A stretch of DNA of 64,000 bases from Lysinibacillus sp. BPa_S21 (GCF_023337795.1 NZ_JALIRS010000008.1:124001-188000), one strand, 5' to 3'; numbered from the stretch's first letter, positions 45,804 through 54,254 are shown. Program-made: numbers and translations. The notes: generated from the sequence alone by a model not told the origin.

Positions 45804-46550
45804 ATGTTAAATGTCTATATAGTAGATGATGAACCGTTAGCAAGAGCTGAATTGCGATATTTATTGGAGCAAACAAAGTTAGTCCAGATCATTGGAGAAT
45901 CAGAGGATCTAAAGGATATACAGCAGGATCCACAGTTTGAGCAGGTTGATTGTGTGTTTTTAGATATTCAGCTAGGGGTAAACAATGGTCTCGAATTAGC
46001 AAAACAGTTGCAACAAAGCATTCTTAAACCTGAAATAATTTTTGCTACGGCTTATGATGAGTATGCGTTACAAGCGTTCGAGGTGAACGCCTTTGATTAT
46101 ATTCTGAAACCATTTGAGCCAGAGCGTGTACAAAGCGCGGTTGAAAAGCTAGTGGCCAAAAGAAGAGCAACGCAGGCTAAAACGATGGAAACATTAAAAC
46201 ATTTGCAGTTGGACAAGCTTGATAAATTAACAGTTTATGTGAATGATCGAATTTTACTTATTAAAATGCAGGAAATTTTATATTGTACATCAGAAGAGAG
46301 TAAGACGATTGTTGTCACGGAGAAAGGAAGGTATTTTGTTTCAGAATCGTTAGCCGTATTGGAGAAAAAGCTTACGTTAAAAGGTTTTGTGCGCGTCCAT
46401 CGGGCATTTATCGTCAATTTAGAACATATTGTAGAGCTGGAGCCTTGGAGTAGCTCTAAATACAATTTAATTTTGCAGAATCGACATTCGATACCTGTCA
46501 GCAGGCTTTATATGAAGGATGTACGTAAAATCTTTCAGCTATCAAAATAA
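45804..46550 (+). CDS. lytT: LytTR-family response regulator
   Basis: A 248-residue response regulator. The receiver domain (1-120) has VDDEPLAR, the phosphoacceptor FLDIQLG and AFDYILKPF. The C-terminal LytTR DNA-binding domain (about 145-245) shows YVNDRILLIKMQEILYC, RVHRAFIVNLEHI and NRHSIPVSRLY. LytTR domains bind pairs of 9-bp direct repeats. A pair of TTTCAAC repeats 21 bp apart lies just downstream, between this gene and cstA. Its start is 5 bases after the lytS stop. Confidence 0.92.
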   Translation: MLNVYIVDDEPLARAELRYLLEQTKLVQIIGESEDLKDIQQDPQFEQVDCVFLDIQLGVNNGLELAKQLQQSILKPEIIFATAYDEYALQAFEVNAFDYILKPFEPERVQSAVEKLVAKRRATQAKTMETLKHLQLDKLDKLTVYVNDRILLIKMQEILYCTSEESKTIVVTEKGRYFVSESLAVLEKKLTLKGFVRVHRAFIVNLEHIVELEPWSSSKYNLILQNRHSIPVSRLYMKDVRKIFQLSK

Positions 46551-46555
46551 CTGCA

Positions 46556-46583
46556 TTTCAACAGTAGAAAACACCCTTTCAAC
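46556..46583. promoter_or_regulatory. Candidate LytTR-type direct repeats upstream of cstA
   Basis: TTTCAAC at 46556-46562 and again at 46577-46583, 21 bp apart. On the opposite strand they read TAAGTTGAA and ACTGTTGAA, near the LytTR consensus. A TATGAT -10 at 46637-46642 has a poor -35, as expected for an activated promoter. Confidence 0.5.
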
Positions 46584-46668
46584 TTAAAATTCTGACATTT
46601 TGGTGAATTTTACGAATAATCGTTCAATTCATTTGCTATGATGTGGAAAAGGAAAAAGGAGTGATAAA

Positions 46669-48465
46669 ATGAATGCTATTACTATTGTAATAGGTTCCAT
46701 TTGTATACTGATGATTAGCTATCGTTTGTATGGCATATTTTTCACAAAGAAGGTACTTAAGATAAAAGATGATACGCCCACCCCAGCACACGCTATGGAG
46801 GATGGTAAAGACTATGTTCCGACGAATAAATGGGTGACATTTGGTCATCACTTTGCAGCGATTGCAGCGGCTGGACCGTTAGTTGGACCTATTTTAGCTG
46901 CACAATTTGGATATTTGCCGGGGCTCCTGTGGCTGTTAATTGGTGCAGTAATCGGTGGTGCAGTACATGATGCAGTAGTGTTATTCGCTTCTATGCGCCA
47001 TGGCGGAAAGTCATTATCAGAGGTAATGAAGAAGGAATTAGGACCTGTTGCAGGATTCTGTACAGGCCTTGCCATGCTTTTCATTATAACAATTACAATG
47101 GCTGGGTTATCGATGGTTGTCCTTGGTGCGTTGGAACGAAATCCATGGGGAACTTTTGCGGTAGGGATTACGATTCCGATAGCGATGCTTGTCGGTATTG
47201 CTTATCGTAAAACAGGAAATCTACTTGTTACGTCTACAGTTGGCTTTATTTTGTTGATGATCGGTGTATTTATTGGACCGATGATTCAAGGAACAGCATT
47301 TGGTGATTTTTTAACGTTTGACCGTGATACTTTAGCTATTATTCTACCTATTTATGCATTCTTTGCGGCGGCATTACCTGTATGGCTCTTATTAGCGCCG
47401 CGTGATTATTTAAGTAGTTTCATGAAAATTGGCGTATTTATTGCGTTAATCATCGGGGTCTTTTTCGTGAACCCAGTCATTCAATTCCCACCAATTACAG
47501 AGTTTATTCATGGTGGTGGTCCAGTCATTGCTGGTCCAGTATGGCCATTCGTGTCCATCACAATTGCCTGTGGGGCTATTTCTGGCTTCCATGCTTTCGT
47601 AGGCTCTGGGACAACGCCGAAAATGATTGATCGTTGGGAAGATATTCGAATCGTTGGTTTTGGTGCGATGCTCGTAGAATCTTTAGTAGGTGTAATGGCT
47701 TTAATTGCAGCAACAGCCCTTCATCCTGCAGATTATTTTGCGATTAATTCAGCCCCGGCTGTCTTTGCTACATTAGGAATGGAGCCGGTTCATTTACAGG
47801 CATTAGCTGAAAGTATTGGGATGGATTTAGAAGGACGTACAGGTGGAGCTGTAACGTTAGCAGTTGGGATGACTGATATTTTCACAGGGATTCCTTGGTT
47901 TGCTGAATTGTCTTCTTACTTCTATCAATTCGTTATCATGTTTGAAGCGGTCTTTATTTTAACGGCTATTGATGCTGGTACACGTGTAGCACGCTACTTA
48001 ATTCAAGATTTTGGCGGTAATGTCTACAAGCCGCTTAAGCGTACAAATTGGTTTCCAGGTACAATCTTTGCGAGTGCACTTGCATGCTTCATGTGGGGTT
48101 ACTTATTGTATTCAGGTGATATCAGTTCGATTTGGGTCTTATTTGGCGTTTCGAATCAGTTAATGGCGACAATCGGTTTAGTTTGTGGCGTAACAATAGT
48201 ATTAAAAGTTGCAGATAAACGAATCTACGCCTTAACATGCTTTATTCCATTAGCTTATTTATATATCACGGTAAATGTAGCAGGCTTTTGGATGATTAAA
48301 AATGTTTATTGGAATACAGCGGCAGCCGGTTACAATATGTTAAATGGTATATTGTCTGTCATTATGTTAGTTTTAGGCTTAATAATTGTCGTAGCGGCCT
48401 TTAAAAAGTGGGCAGAGCTTTGGAAGTCGCCAAGGTTTTTATTATCACAAACAGCTTCATCATGA
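46669..48465 (+). CDS. cstA: CstA-family carbon starvation/pyruvate transporter
   Basis: A 598-residue membrane protein with about 15-16 helices. TNKWVTFGHHFAAIAAAGPL and VGPILAAQFGYLPG near the N-terminus, GAVHDAVVLFASMRHGGKSL, SGTTPKMI and FILTAIDAGTRVARYLIQ are CstA hallmarks. In E. coli the relatives CstA and BtsT import peptides or pyruvate; BtsT is controlled by a LytS/LytT-type system. AAAAAGGAG precedes the ATG. Location next to lytST supports pyruvate-responsive control. Confidence 0.93.
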   Translation: MNAITIVIGSICILMISYRLYGIFFTKKVLKIKDDTPTPAHAMEDGKDYVPTNKWVTFGHHFAAIAAAGPLVGPILAAQFGYLPGLLWLLIGAVIGGAVHDAVVLFASMRHGGKSLSEVMKKELGPVAGFCTGLAMLFIITITMAGLSMVVLGALERNPWGTFAVGITIPIAMLVGIAYRKTGNLLVTSTVGFILLMIGVFIGPMIQGTAFGDFLTFDRDTLAIILPIYAFFAAALPVWLLLAPRDYLSSFMKIGVFIALIIGVFFVNPVIQFPPITEFIHGGGPVIAGPVWPFVSITIACGAISGFHAFVGSGTTPKMIDRWEDIRIVGFGAMLVESLVGVMALIAATALHPADYFAINSAPAVFATLGMEPVHLQALAESIGMDLEGRTGGAVTLAVGMTDIFTGIPWFAELSSYFYQFVIMFEAVFILTAIDAGTRVARYLIQDFGGNVYKPLKRTNWFPGTIFASALACFMWGYLLYSGDISSIWVLFGVSNQLMATIGLVCGVTIVLKVADKRIYALTCFIPLAYLYITVNVAGFWMIKNVYWNTAAAGYNMLNGILSVIMLVLGLIIVVAAFKKWAELWKSPRFLLSQTASS

Positions 48466-48474
48466 AAAGCAAGA

Positions 48475-48517
48475 AACTATTGAAAATTAGTTGATTACTA
48501 GTTTTCAATAGTTTTTT
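48475..48517 (+). terminator. cstA terminator
   Basis: AACTATTGAAAA / TTTTCAATAGTT stem followed by TTTTTTC. Confidence 0.87.
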
Positions 48518-48553
48518 CATTTCCAAAAATATTGTTAATGACCATAGCGTATG

Positions 48554-48857
48554 GTTGATTTCCGTTCCGACTGGGCGCTTTGTAGCTGACGCTTCGCTTT
48601 CGCTACAGAAAAAACATTTGCCGCTGACGCTTCGCTTTCGCGCAGAGCAGAGCTTCCTGGGGGCGTCCGATGAGCCACCTTTGTGGCTGCCGCTACGTTA
48701 GCACTACGCTTTCGCACAGAAAACATCCGCTGCGCTCCAGGGTCTCGGGCCAACACGATGTTGGTCACGAAGGCGTTATCACAGGATGTGATGATTTTAG
48801 CCTTCGTTCCTCTATCGCTGATCCCCAAGGAGTCGCCCAGTCTCCACTCCAATCAAC
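48554..48857 (+). repeat. Dispersed repeat family A, copy 6 (about 304 bp, expanded)
   Basis: Begins GTTGATTTCCGTTCCGACT and ends CGCCCAGTC, then CCACTCCAATCAAC. The interior holds several GCTTCGCTTTCG modules, a TGTAGCTGACGC unit and an inverted GGCCAACACGATGTTGG segment. Open frames across it are repeat artefacts. The rest of 48518-49079 shows no gene. Confidence 0.85.
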
Positions 48858-49079
48858 TTATAGCATAGCAAACGTTAGTTACCCCAAAATTTTGGCGATA
48901 TTTTTGCCGTTTCGCTTTTGTTTAAATAATACACCTTGCCATGAAGGGCGTCTATCTATAATGGTATATACTTAATGATTGTCCTAATTATGACGAACAA
49001 GCGAAATCAAGGATATGTTCATTGAAAGCGTTGTAGTTATCATGTAAACTAATGAGAGGAAAACGGAGGTTATACATAC

Positions 49080-49409
49080 ATGGATGGTCCAGTTTCATTA
49101 GTACAGTTAATCATTTCAATTTTGTTATTTTTCGTCATGTTCTTTGGTATTGGATTTTTATTAAATATGCTTTTGCGAATGACATGGTTAATGGCGATAG
49201 TGTATCCAATTGTTGTTATCTTTATTGTCGATGATGTAAGCTTTTTAGATTATATTTTCAAGCCAGGTTCCGCATTTCCAGCACTTTTAGATAAATTGCA
49301 AGCACTGCAATTTGTAGATATTGCAATTTTATCTGGTGGCTTCGCCGGTTCAATTGTTGCGGGAATTGTCATGATTTATTTACGTAAAAGTGGATATCGA
49401 ATGTTTTAA
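49080..49409 (+). CDS. yuiB: YuiB-like membrane protein
   Basis: A 109-residue membrane protein with three helices: LVQLIISILLFFVMFFGIGF, then TWLMAIVYPIVVIFIVDDV and a C-terminal ILSGGFAGSIVAGIVMIYL. Pattern and position next to yuiD and pepA match B. subtilis yuiB. Function unknown. ATG follows ACGGAGG. Confidence 0.8.
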   Translation: MDGPVSLVQLIISILLFFVMFFGIGFLLNMLLRMTWLMAIVYPIVVIFIVDDVSFLDYIFKPGSAFPALLDKLQALQFVDIAILSGGFAGSIVAGIVMIYLRKSGYRMF

Positions 49410-49423
49410 CTTCTTTCAGCAAA

Positions 49424-49622
49424 ACAGCTGAAAGAAGTTAAAGCCTCCGGCGGATGTCATGGAATCGGAAAGGAGTTCACATAGGATGTTAGCCTAAGAT
49501 CATCGCATCCATGCGATAACGGCTAACTGACCTGCATCACGCAGGCCTAAGCATAAAGCCGATCCCAGACGCAATTATGCCGAGGCATAATTGATCTTAT
49601 TTCAGCGGATGTCTAAACATCT
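49424..49622 (+). repeat. Dispersed repeat family B, copy 3 (complete)
   Basis: Starts CTGAAAGAAGTTAAAGCCTC, then CGGCGGATGTCATGGAATCG, ends with the palindrome arms CAATTATGCC / GGCATAATTG (49572-49593) and TTTCAGCGGATGTC. Interior contains paired segments such as GCATCCATGCGAT. About 200 bp. Confidence 0.8.
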
Positions 49623-49632
49623 GCTGATTTTT

Positions 49633-49742
49633 TTGATTGTTTCCGATAAATCTAGAAAAGATTCCGATAAAATCACGAAAGATTCCGACAAACCTTGAAT
49701 TGTTTCCAATAAATAACAAAAACCTTCCGACAAATAAAAAAC
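49633..49742. repeat. Degenerate 21-nt repeats (ATTCCGATAAA type)
   Basis: About five units of 21 nt of the form GATTCCGATAAAATCACGAAA lie between the convergent yuiB and yuiD genes. Period and general shape recall the arrays at 2264 and 10566, though the sequence differs. Confidence 0.6.
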
Positions 49743-49771
49743 ACAACCTCGGCATGAGGATGTGTCTATTC

Positions 49772-50248
49772 TCACAATATAAACTGGTATGTGATGATGG
49801 CGATGAAAATGCCCGTTAATGCTCCAAAAAATACCTCGCTCCGTTTATGACCTAGCAATGTTTTTAGTTCTTCCATTTTCTCTTGCCCATCCATTTGCGG
49901 CCATTTTTTCAAATCATGGAGTAACTTTTCAAAGTCTTTACGCAGTTGATTTAGTACAGCTGCATGTTGGCCAGCCTGAAAACGTACCCCACTCGCATCA
50001 TACATGACGATAAATGAAAACATAGCGGCTACAGCAAAAATGGGGGAATCTAATCCTGTTTCATAGGCAATAGAGGTTGTTAGACCTGTTACGGAAGCGG
50101 AGTGTGAACTAGGCATTCCTCCGGTGGAAGTAAATAATCCCCAGTTAATCTTTCTAGTCATTAAAAAATGAATAGGGATTTTTACAAACTGTGCAAATAG
50201 AACAGCAAAAAGGGCAACGAGTAAAGGGGTATTTTGAAATAAACTCAT
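49772..50248 (-). CDS. yuiD: YuiD, PAP2-related membrane protein (DUF212)
   Basis: A 158-residue membrane protein of the DUF212 family, related to acid phosphatase/vanadium haloperoxidases. GGMPSSHSASVTGL carries the conserved SxxHS histidine region and YDASGVRFQAGQHAAVLN another conserved segment. Substrate unknown; PAP2 relatives act on lipid phosphates. Start MSLFQNTPLLV at 50248 gives the length of B. subtilis YuiD; GTG 50266 is an alternative. Divergent from pepA. Confidence 0.88.
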   Translation of the reverse strand: MSLFQNTPLLVALFAVLFAQFVKIPIHFLMTRKINWGLFTSTGGMPSSHSASVTGLTTSIAYETGLDSPIFAVAAMFSFIVMYDASGVRFQAGQHAAVLNQLRKDFEKLLHDLKKWPQMDGQEKMEELKTLLGHKRSEVFFGALTGIFIAIITYQFIL

Positions 50249-50367
50249 AATCATCACAACCTTCACTAATAATTGCTTTAATTATAACATTCATTATTTT
50301 CTAAAAGCCAAATATTACGTGTTTTCTGAAACTTAGGTATAATAGAATAATGAATGGAGGAATTTAC

Positions 50368-51876
50368 ATGCATATTGTAAAAGAGGCAAAAACATTTGAA
50401 ACGATTTCTACTGAGATGTTAGTGGTAGGAGTCCCTAAACATCGTGAGCAAATGCAAAATTGGGCGAGCTTTTCAGCATTTTACGGAGAATCTCTTGATG
50501 CGTGGATTAGTGCAGGAGATATATCGACTGAGCTTAAAAAAATGACGAAATTACCATTCTGGAAGGACCACGCAAATCTTAAACGTATTTTATTTATTGG
50601 TTTAGATGAGCGTAAAAACTTAACAGAAGGTGATATTCGTGCAGCATTTGGATTGCTCGGCAAAGAACTAAGAGCCTTAAAAGTTAAAGAATATTCAATT
50701 TGGCTGGAGTCGTTCATGACAGAGTCGATTTCGGTAACAGATGTTGCATTTTTAGCTGGTGAAGGAACGGGTCTTGGTTATTATTCAATTCCCCATTACA
50801 AAACTACATCAAATGAAGTAGATAAACGTATTGACGCTGTTCATCTTGTGACTACTGCTGATGATTTAGATGAAGTGGTGGCAAGCTTTGATGTTGGCGC
50901 TATTTATGCGGATGCAGTAAATGAAGCACGAAGCTTAATTAATTTACCACCAAACTTACTGACAGCGACAGACTTAGCCAATTACGCAGAGTCCCTTGCA
51001 GTCGAGTATGATTTTGAAGTGGAAATTTTAGATAGAGCACAATTAGAGGAGCTCGGTATGGGCGGTATTTTATGTGTCAATCAAGGCTCCCATGAAGAAC
51101 CTCGTTTAATAACATTAAAATATAAAGCGTCTGAAGACTTTGACGATCCAATTGGCCTTGTCGGCAAAGGGGTTACGTATGATACAGGTGGCTATTCTTT
51201 AAAGCCAAAAGATTCGATGGTAGGCATGAAGGGCGATATGGGCGGTGCGGCAGCAGTACTAGGCGCCATGAGAATTATCGGTGAATTACGTCCTAACAAG
51301 AATGTTGTTGCAGTTATTGGCTCTACCGATAATATGGTATCTGGCACAGCATTTAAGCCAGATGATGTTATTACTACATATAGTGGTAAAACGGTAGAAG
51401 TTTTAAATACCGATGCGGAAGGACGTTTAGTATTAGCAGATGCTACTACATACGCTAAACAACAAGGAGTGACTTCCCTGATCGATGTTGCTACATTAAC
51501 AGGTGGAGTGATTACAGCACTAGGTATGGATAAAACTGGTGCCCTTTCAAATGATGATGAATTCTTTGCTGCTTTCATGGAAGCAGCCCAAGAAACGGAT
51601 GAGTTTGTGTGGCGCATGCCTTTAACAGAAAATGATAAAAAGCGAATTCGTAAATCAGACGTTGCTGATTTAAATAACTCGCCTGGTCGTGATGGACATA
51701 TGATATTTGGAGGGGGCTTCGTTGGGGAGTTTGTTGGTGATACACCATGGATTCACTTAGATATTGCAGGAACATCAGATGCGATGGCTATACATGACTT
51801 AGGCCCAAAAGGTGGTACAGGTGTAATGGTACGTACACTAGCTAATTTTGTGCAACGTTTAGGAGAAGAAAAATAG
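50368..51876 (+). CDS. pepA: Leucyl aminopeptidase (M17)
   Basis: A 502-residue cytosolic dinuclear-zinc aminopeptidase. The catalytic C-terminal domain shows GKGVTYDTGGYSLKPKDSMV, then MKGDMGGAAAVLGAM and the signature NTDAEGRLVLADA, with the lysine, aspartate and glutamate metal ligands and the catalytic arginine. The N-terminal domain (about 1-170) is the usual variable one. ATG 50368 is preferred over 50350, as GGAGG lies 7 bases upstream. Confidence 0.95.
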   Translation: MHIVKEAKTFETISTEMLVVGVPKHREQMQNWASFSAFYGESLDAWISAGDISTELKKMTKLPFWKDHANLKRILFIGLDERKNLTEGDIRAAFGLLGKELRALKVKEYSIWLESFMTESISVTDVAFLAGEGTGLGYYSIPHYKTTSNEVDKRIDAVHLVTTADDLDEVVASFDVGAIYADAVNEARSLINLPPNLLTATDLANYAESLAVEYDFEVEILDRAQLEELGMGGILCVNQGSHEEPRLITLKYKASEDFDDPIGLVGKGVTYDTGGYSLKPKDSMVGMKGDMGGAAAVLGAMRIIGELRPNKNVVAVIGSTDNMVSGTAFKPDDVITTYSGKTVEVLNTDAEGRLVLADATTYAKQQGVTSLIDVATLTGGVITALGMDKTGALSNDDEFFAAFMEAAQETDEFVWRMPLTENDKKRIRKSDVADLNNSPGRDGHMIFGGGFVGEFVGDTPWIHLDIAGTSDAMAIHDLGPKGGTGVMVRTLANFVQRLGEEK

Positions 51877-51944
51877 AATAGGCAATAGACATGTGATAAA
51901 TGCATCCTCCTACATAAGATAGAGTAAAAAAAGGGAGGAAGCTT

Positions 51945-52157
51945 ATGACATTTTTCGGAGGTTTTCCAGGAGGCTTTGGGCCAGTGGGTGGCCCGTTTTT
52001 CAGACCACCATTTTTCGGCCCACCATTTTTCGGCCCACCGTTTTTCGGACCGCCGTTTTTCGGCCCACCATTTTTCGGTCCACCGTTTTTCAGACCACCA
52101 TTTTTCAGACCGGGTTTTAGACCAGGTCCACCATTTAGAGGTCCTCGTAGATTTTAA
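51945..52157 (+). CDS. PPFFG-repeat protein of unknown function
   Basis: A 70-residue protein starting MTFFGGFPGGFGPVGGPFF, followed by eight pentapeptide units (GPFFR, five PPFFG, two PPFFR), encoded by 15-bp tandem repeats, and a basic end PPFRGPRRF. GGGAGGAAGCTT gives an excellent ribosome site and a terminator follows, so it is expressed in all likelihood. No cysteine, no signal peptide. Such aromatic, Pro- and Gly-rich proteins occur among spore coat and exosporium components, but that is only a guess. Confidence 0.7.
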   Translation: MTFFGGFPGGFGPVGGPFFRPPFFGPPFFGPPFFGPPFFGPPFFGPPFFRPPFFRPGFRPGPPFRGPRRF

Positions 52158-52176
52158 TTTAAACAACATAGATTTC

Positions 52177-52214
52177 AAAAAAACCAGATGTCAGCAAGTG
52201 ACACCTGGTTTTTT
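52177..52214 (+). terminator. Terminator of the PPFFG-repeat gene
   Basis: AAAACCAG-A-TGTCA / TGACA-C-CTGGTTTT and a T run. Confidence 0.88.
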
Positions 52215-52230
52215 CTCATTAAATAAAGTG

Positions 52231-52259
52231 TTGACAAAATATACCGAATTATTTATTAT
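52231..52259 (+). promoter_or_regulatory. Promoter of the sirohaem/cys operon
   Basis: TTGACA at 52231-52236, 17-bp spacer, TATTAT at 52254-52259. It would start a leader of about 135 nt containing the regulatory hairpins below. Confidence 0.7.
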
Positions 52260-52290
52260 TCTTATTACATTACTAAGAATTAAATACGTA

Positions 52291-52311
52291 GCTGACTAGT
52301 AAACTAGAGGC
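52291..52311 (+). promoter_or_regulatory. Sulfur-leader hairpin motif, copy 1 (candidate antiterminator)
   Basis: GCTGA-CTAGT-AA-ACTAG-A-GGC folds as a 5-bp stem inside a 3-bp GCU/GGC stem, with a GA/A internal loop. The closing GGC is also the first part of the following terminator, so the two hairpins exclude each other. Same architecture at 62411-62433 and 62758-62779. Confidence 0.65.
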
Positions 52312-52366
52312 TCTTATTATTCGCAGGCATTACTTCTGCCTATGGATAATTTGAGCCTTTTTTTTA
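52309..52366 (+). terminator. Leader terminator ahead of sumT (attenuator)
   Basis: GGCTC at 52309 pairs with GAGCC at 52353, with inner pairing TTATTATTC / GGATAATTT and GCAG / CTGC, then eight or more T residues. It ends 34 nt before the start codon, so it must be read through for expression. Confidence 0.8.
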
Positions 52367-52399
52367 TCTTTAAAGAAAGACGAAAGGGAGTGAAATCAA

Positions 52400-53176
52400 A
52401 TGGGGAAAGTTTTTATAGTGGGGGCTGGACCTGGCGATGTGGATCTTATCACAGTAAAAGGATTACGTTGTATCGAATGTGCTGATGTCATCCTGTATGA
52501 CAGACTCATTAATAAGACGCTACTGTCCTACGCTAAACGAGAGGCTAAGCTCATTTTTTGCGGTAAGCTACCTCAGCAGCACGCCATGATTCAAGAGCAA
52601 ATCAATCAATCACTTGTCAGTTATGCACAGCAAGGATTGATCGTGACGAGATTAAAGGGAGGTGATCCATTCGTTTTTGGAAGGGGAGCTGAAGAAGCAG
52701 AGGTGCTAGCACAGCATAATATTCCATTTGAAATAGTGCCTGGCATCACTTCAGGGATAGCAGCACCGGCATATGCGGGAATTCCTGTGACACATCGTGA
52801 CCTAGGCTCAAGTTTTGCAATGGTCACGGGGCATATGAAAGAGGGCAAGGATGATGGAATCCAATGGGAAAGTCTTGCAAAAGGGGTTGACACGATTGCT
52901 ATTTATATGGGGGTCGGTAATCTTACCTATATCCGTCAGCAGTTGCTCAAGTATGGGCGAGATAAGGAAACCCCAATAGCACTCATCCATTGGGGTACAT
53001 TTTCTCAACAAAAAACTGTCACGGGAACTTTAGCTAATATTGAAGAACTAGTCCAGCGAGAAAATATTCAAAATCCAAGCATAATTGTAGTAGGAAAAGT
53101 TGTTACTTTGAGAGAAACAATTCAATGGTTTGAACAAAACATTCCGCAGCCACAGTTAGCAGAAGTTTCTGTGTAA
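52400..53176 (+). CDS. sumT: Uroporphyrinogen-III C-methyltransferase (SUMT)
   Basis: A 258-residue SAM-dependent enzyme making precorrin-2, first step of sirohaem synthesis. VGAGPGDVDLITVKGLR, DVILYDRLI, RLKGGDPFVFGRGAEEAE and VPGITSGIAAPAYAGIPVTH are signature motifs of CobA/SUMT. AAAGGGAG precedes the ATG. It heads an operon with sirB, yezD and cysJI; the sirohaem is for CysI. A promoter, a candidate antiterminator and a terminator lie in its leader. Confidence 0.95.
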   Translation: MGKVFIVGAGPGDVDLITVKGLRCIECADVILYDRLINKTLLSYAKREAKLIFCGKLPQQHAMIQEQINQSLVSYAQQGLIVTRLKGGDPFVFGRGAEEAEVLAQHNIPFEIVPGITSGIAAPAYAGIPVTHRDLGSSFAMVTGHMKEGKDDGIQWESLAKGVDTIAIYMGVGNLTYIRQQLLKYGRDKETPIALIHWGTFSQQKTVTGTLANIEELVQRENIQNPSIIVVGKVVTLRETIQWFEQNIPQPQLAEVSV

Positions 53177-53188
53177 GGATGTGGATTC

Positions 53189-53929
53189 ATGCAAGCCATT
53201 TTATATATCGCTCATGGAAGTAGAGTAAAGGCGGGAGTGGAGCAAGCCGTTACTTTTCTAAAGAGCGTACAACAAGAGGTTGAAATACCGATTCAAGAAA
53301 TTAGTTTTTTAGAACTCGCGACGCCGACAATTGCTGAAGGTATAGCGAGCTGTATTAACCAAGGGGCTACAGCTATAGCCATCGTGCCTATTTTATTGCT
53401 CTCCGCTCAGCATGCAAAGCACGATATTCCAAATGAGATTGATAAAGCAAAACAACAGTACCCACAAGTGCGATTTACATACGGTGAACCACTTGGCGTC
53501 CATGAACTATTAATTGATACATTACAGACTAGAATTTTAGAAGCAAGGAGCCCGACTAACGATGCAAGTGTTTTACTTATAGGTCGTGGCAGTAGTGATC
53601 CTGCAGTAAAAAGTGATTTGGCCAAAATTGCAACAAGATTACGTGATAAATACGCTTATGAAGCTGTAGACACATGCTTTTTATATGGCACGGGTCCTAC
53701 GTTTGAAGATTGGTTACAACAAGAGAAGAATAGGGACAATCAAGTATTTATAGTGCCGTATTTGTTGTTTACTGGGATTTTGCGCCAAAGCATAACAAGG
53801 CGATTACAAGATTATGACAATAAGAATGTTATTTTATGTGAAAGTTTAGGCTATGACGACAATGTAAGAGAAGTTTTAGTAGAACGTATTTATCAATTGT
53901 TAAAATTTACTAAGAAAGGTGTTTTGTAA
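53189..53929 (+). CDS. sirB: Sirohydrochlorin ferrochelatase (SirB/CbiX)
   Basis: A 246-residue chelatase that inserts iron into sirohydrochlorin. Two homologous halves are visible: LYIAHGSRVKAGVE with the metal-binding histidine, SAQHAKHDIPNEI with two more, and VLLIGRGSSDPAVKSDL, VPYLLFTGILRQS. Located between sumT and yezD. The precorrin-2 dehydrogenase (SirC/YlnF) that normally acts between these two enzymes is not encoded here and is presumably elsewhere. Its stop overlaps the yezD start. Confidence 0.92.
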   Translation: MQAILYIAHGSRVKAGVEQAVTFLKSVQQEVEIPIQEISFLELATPTIAEGIASCINQGATAIAIVPILLLSAQHAKHDIPNEIDKAKQQYPQVRFTYGEPLGVHELLIDTLQTRILEARSPTNDASVLLIGRGSSDPAVKSDLAKIATRLRDKYAYEAVDTCFLYGTGPTFEDWLQQEKNRDNQVFIVPYLLFTGILRQSITRRLQDYDNKNVILCESLGYDDNVREVLVERIYQLLKFTKKGVL

Positions 53930-54078
53930 TGGTAGATAAAAGGTCTGAAAATGTAAATCTAGCATTAGATAATGTCCGTCAAATTTTAAATACTGTGAAC
54001 CATGGATCGATTACATTGATTGTGCAAAATTCCTATGTGGTCCAAATAGAAAAGAAGGAAAAAATACGACTACGATAA
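53929..54078 (+). CDS. yezD: YezD family protein (DUF2292)
   Basis: A 49-residue protein: NVNLALDNVRQILNTVNHGS, then ITLIVQNSYVVQIEKKEKIR. This is the DUF2292/YezD pattern, in which small proteins with a GSIxLIVQxxxVVQIEKxEK strand pair occur beside sulfur or cysteine genes in Firmicutes; function unknown. The ATG overlaps the last base of the sirB stop codon, and AAAGGTG lies upstream, so it is well placed for translation. Confidence 0.8.
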   Translation: MVDKRSENVNLALDNVRQILNTVNHGSITLIVQNSYVVQIEKKEKIRLR

Positions 54079-54091
54079 TTTTAATCATCGG

Positions 54092-54248
54092 GTGTCCAAA
54101 CATCTGTACCTGTCGCTGCGCTTTCGGTACAAAAAACATCTGTACCTGTCGCTGCGCTTTCGGTACAAAAAACATCTGTACCTGTCGCTGCGCTTTCGGT
54201 ACAAAAAACATCTGCACCTGTCGCTACCGCTATCGGTACAAAAAACAT
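54092..54248 (-). repeat. Four tandem 36-bp repeats (family A module)
   Basis: Units CATCTGTACCTGTCGCTGCG plus CTTTCGGTACAAAAAA, three almost identical and a fourth degenerate. Same length and core (GCGAAAGCGCAGCG in the reverse sense) as the 36-bp units inside family A at 21976. No spacers between units, so it is not a CRISPR array. Overlapping open frames repeat a 12-residue period. Confidence 0.85.
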
Positions 54249-54254
54249 CCGCTT

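Noticed and set aside
48535..48975. Several open frames of 60-105 codons on both strands
   Set aside because: All fall inside the 304-bp family A element and share its module sequences.
51753..52299. Frames on both strands rich in W, S, E, K or H, F, S
   Set aside because: Shadows of the PPFFG-repeat gene's 15-bp DNA repeats; the sense frame has the ribosome site.
52260..52399. SAM-I (S-box) riboswitch ahead of sumT
   Set aside because: The leader is too short and lacks the S-box conserved GAGGGACTGGCCC-type core and four-way junction.
54092..54248. Possible CRISPR array (36-bp repeats)
   Set aside because: The units are directly adjacent with no unique spacers, no cas genes are nearby, and the unit belongs to the family A repeat.
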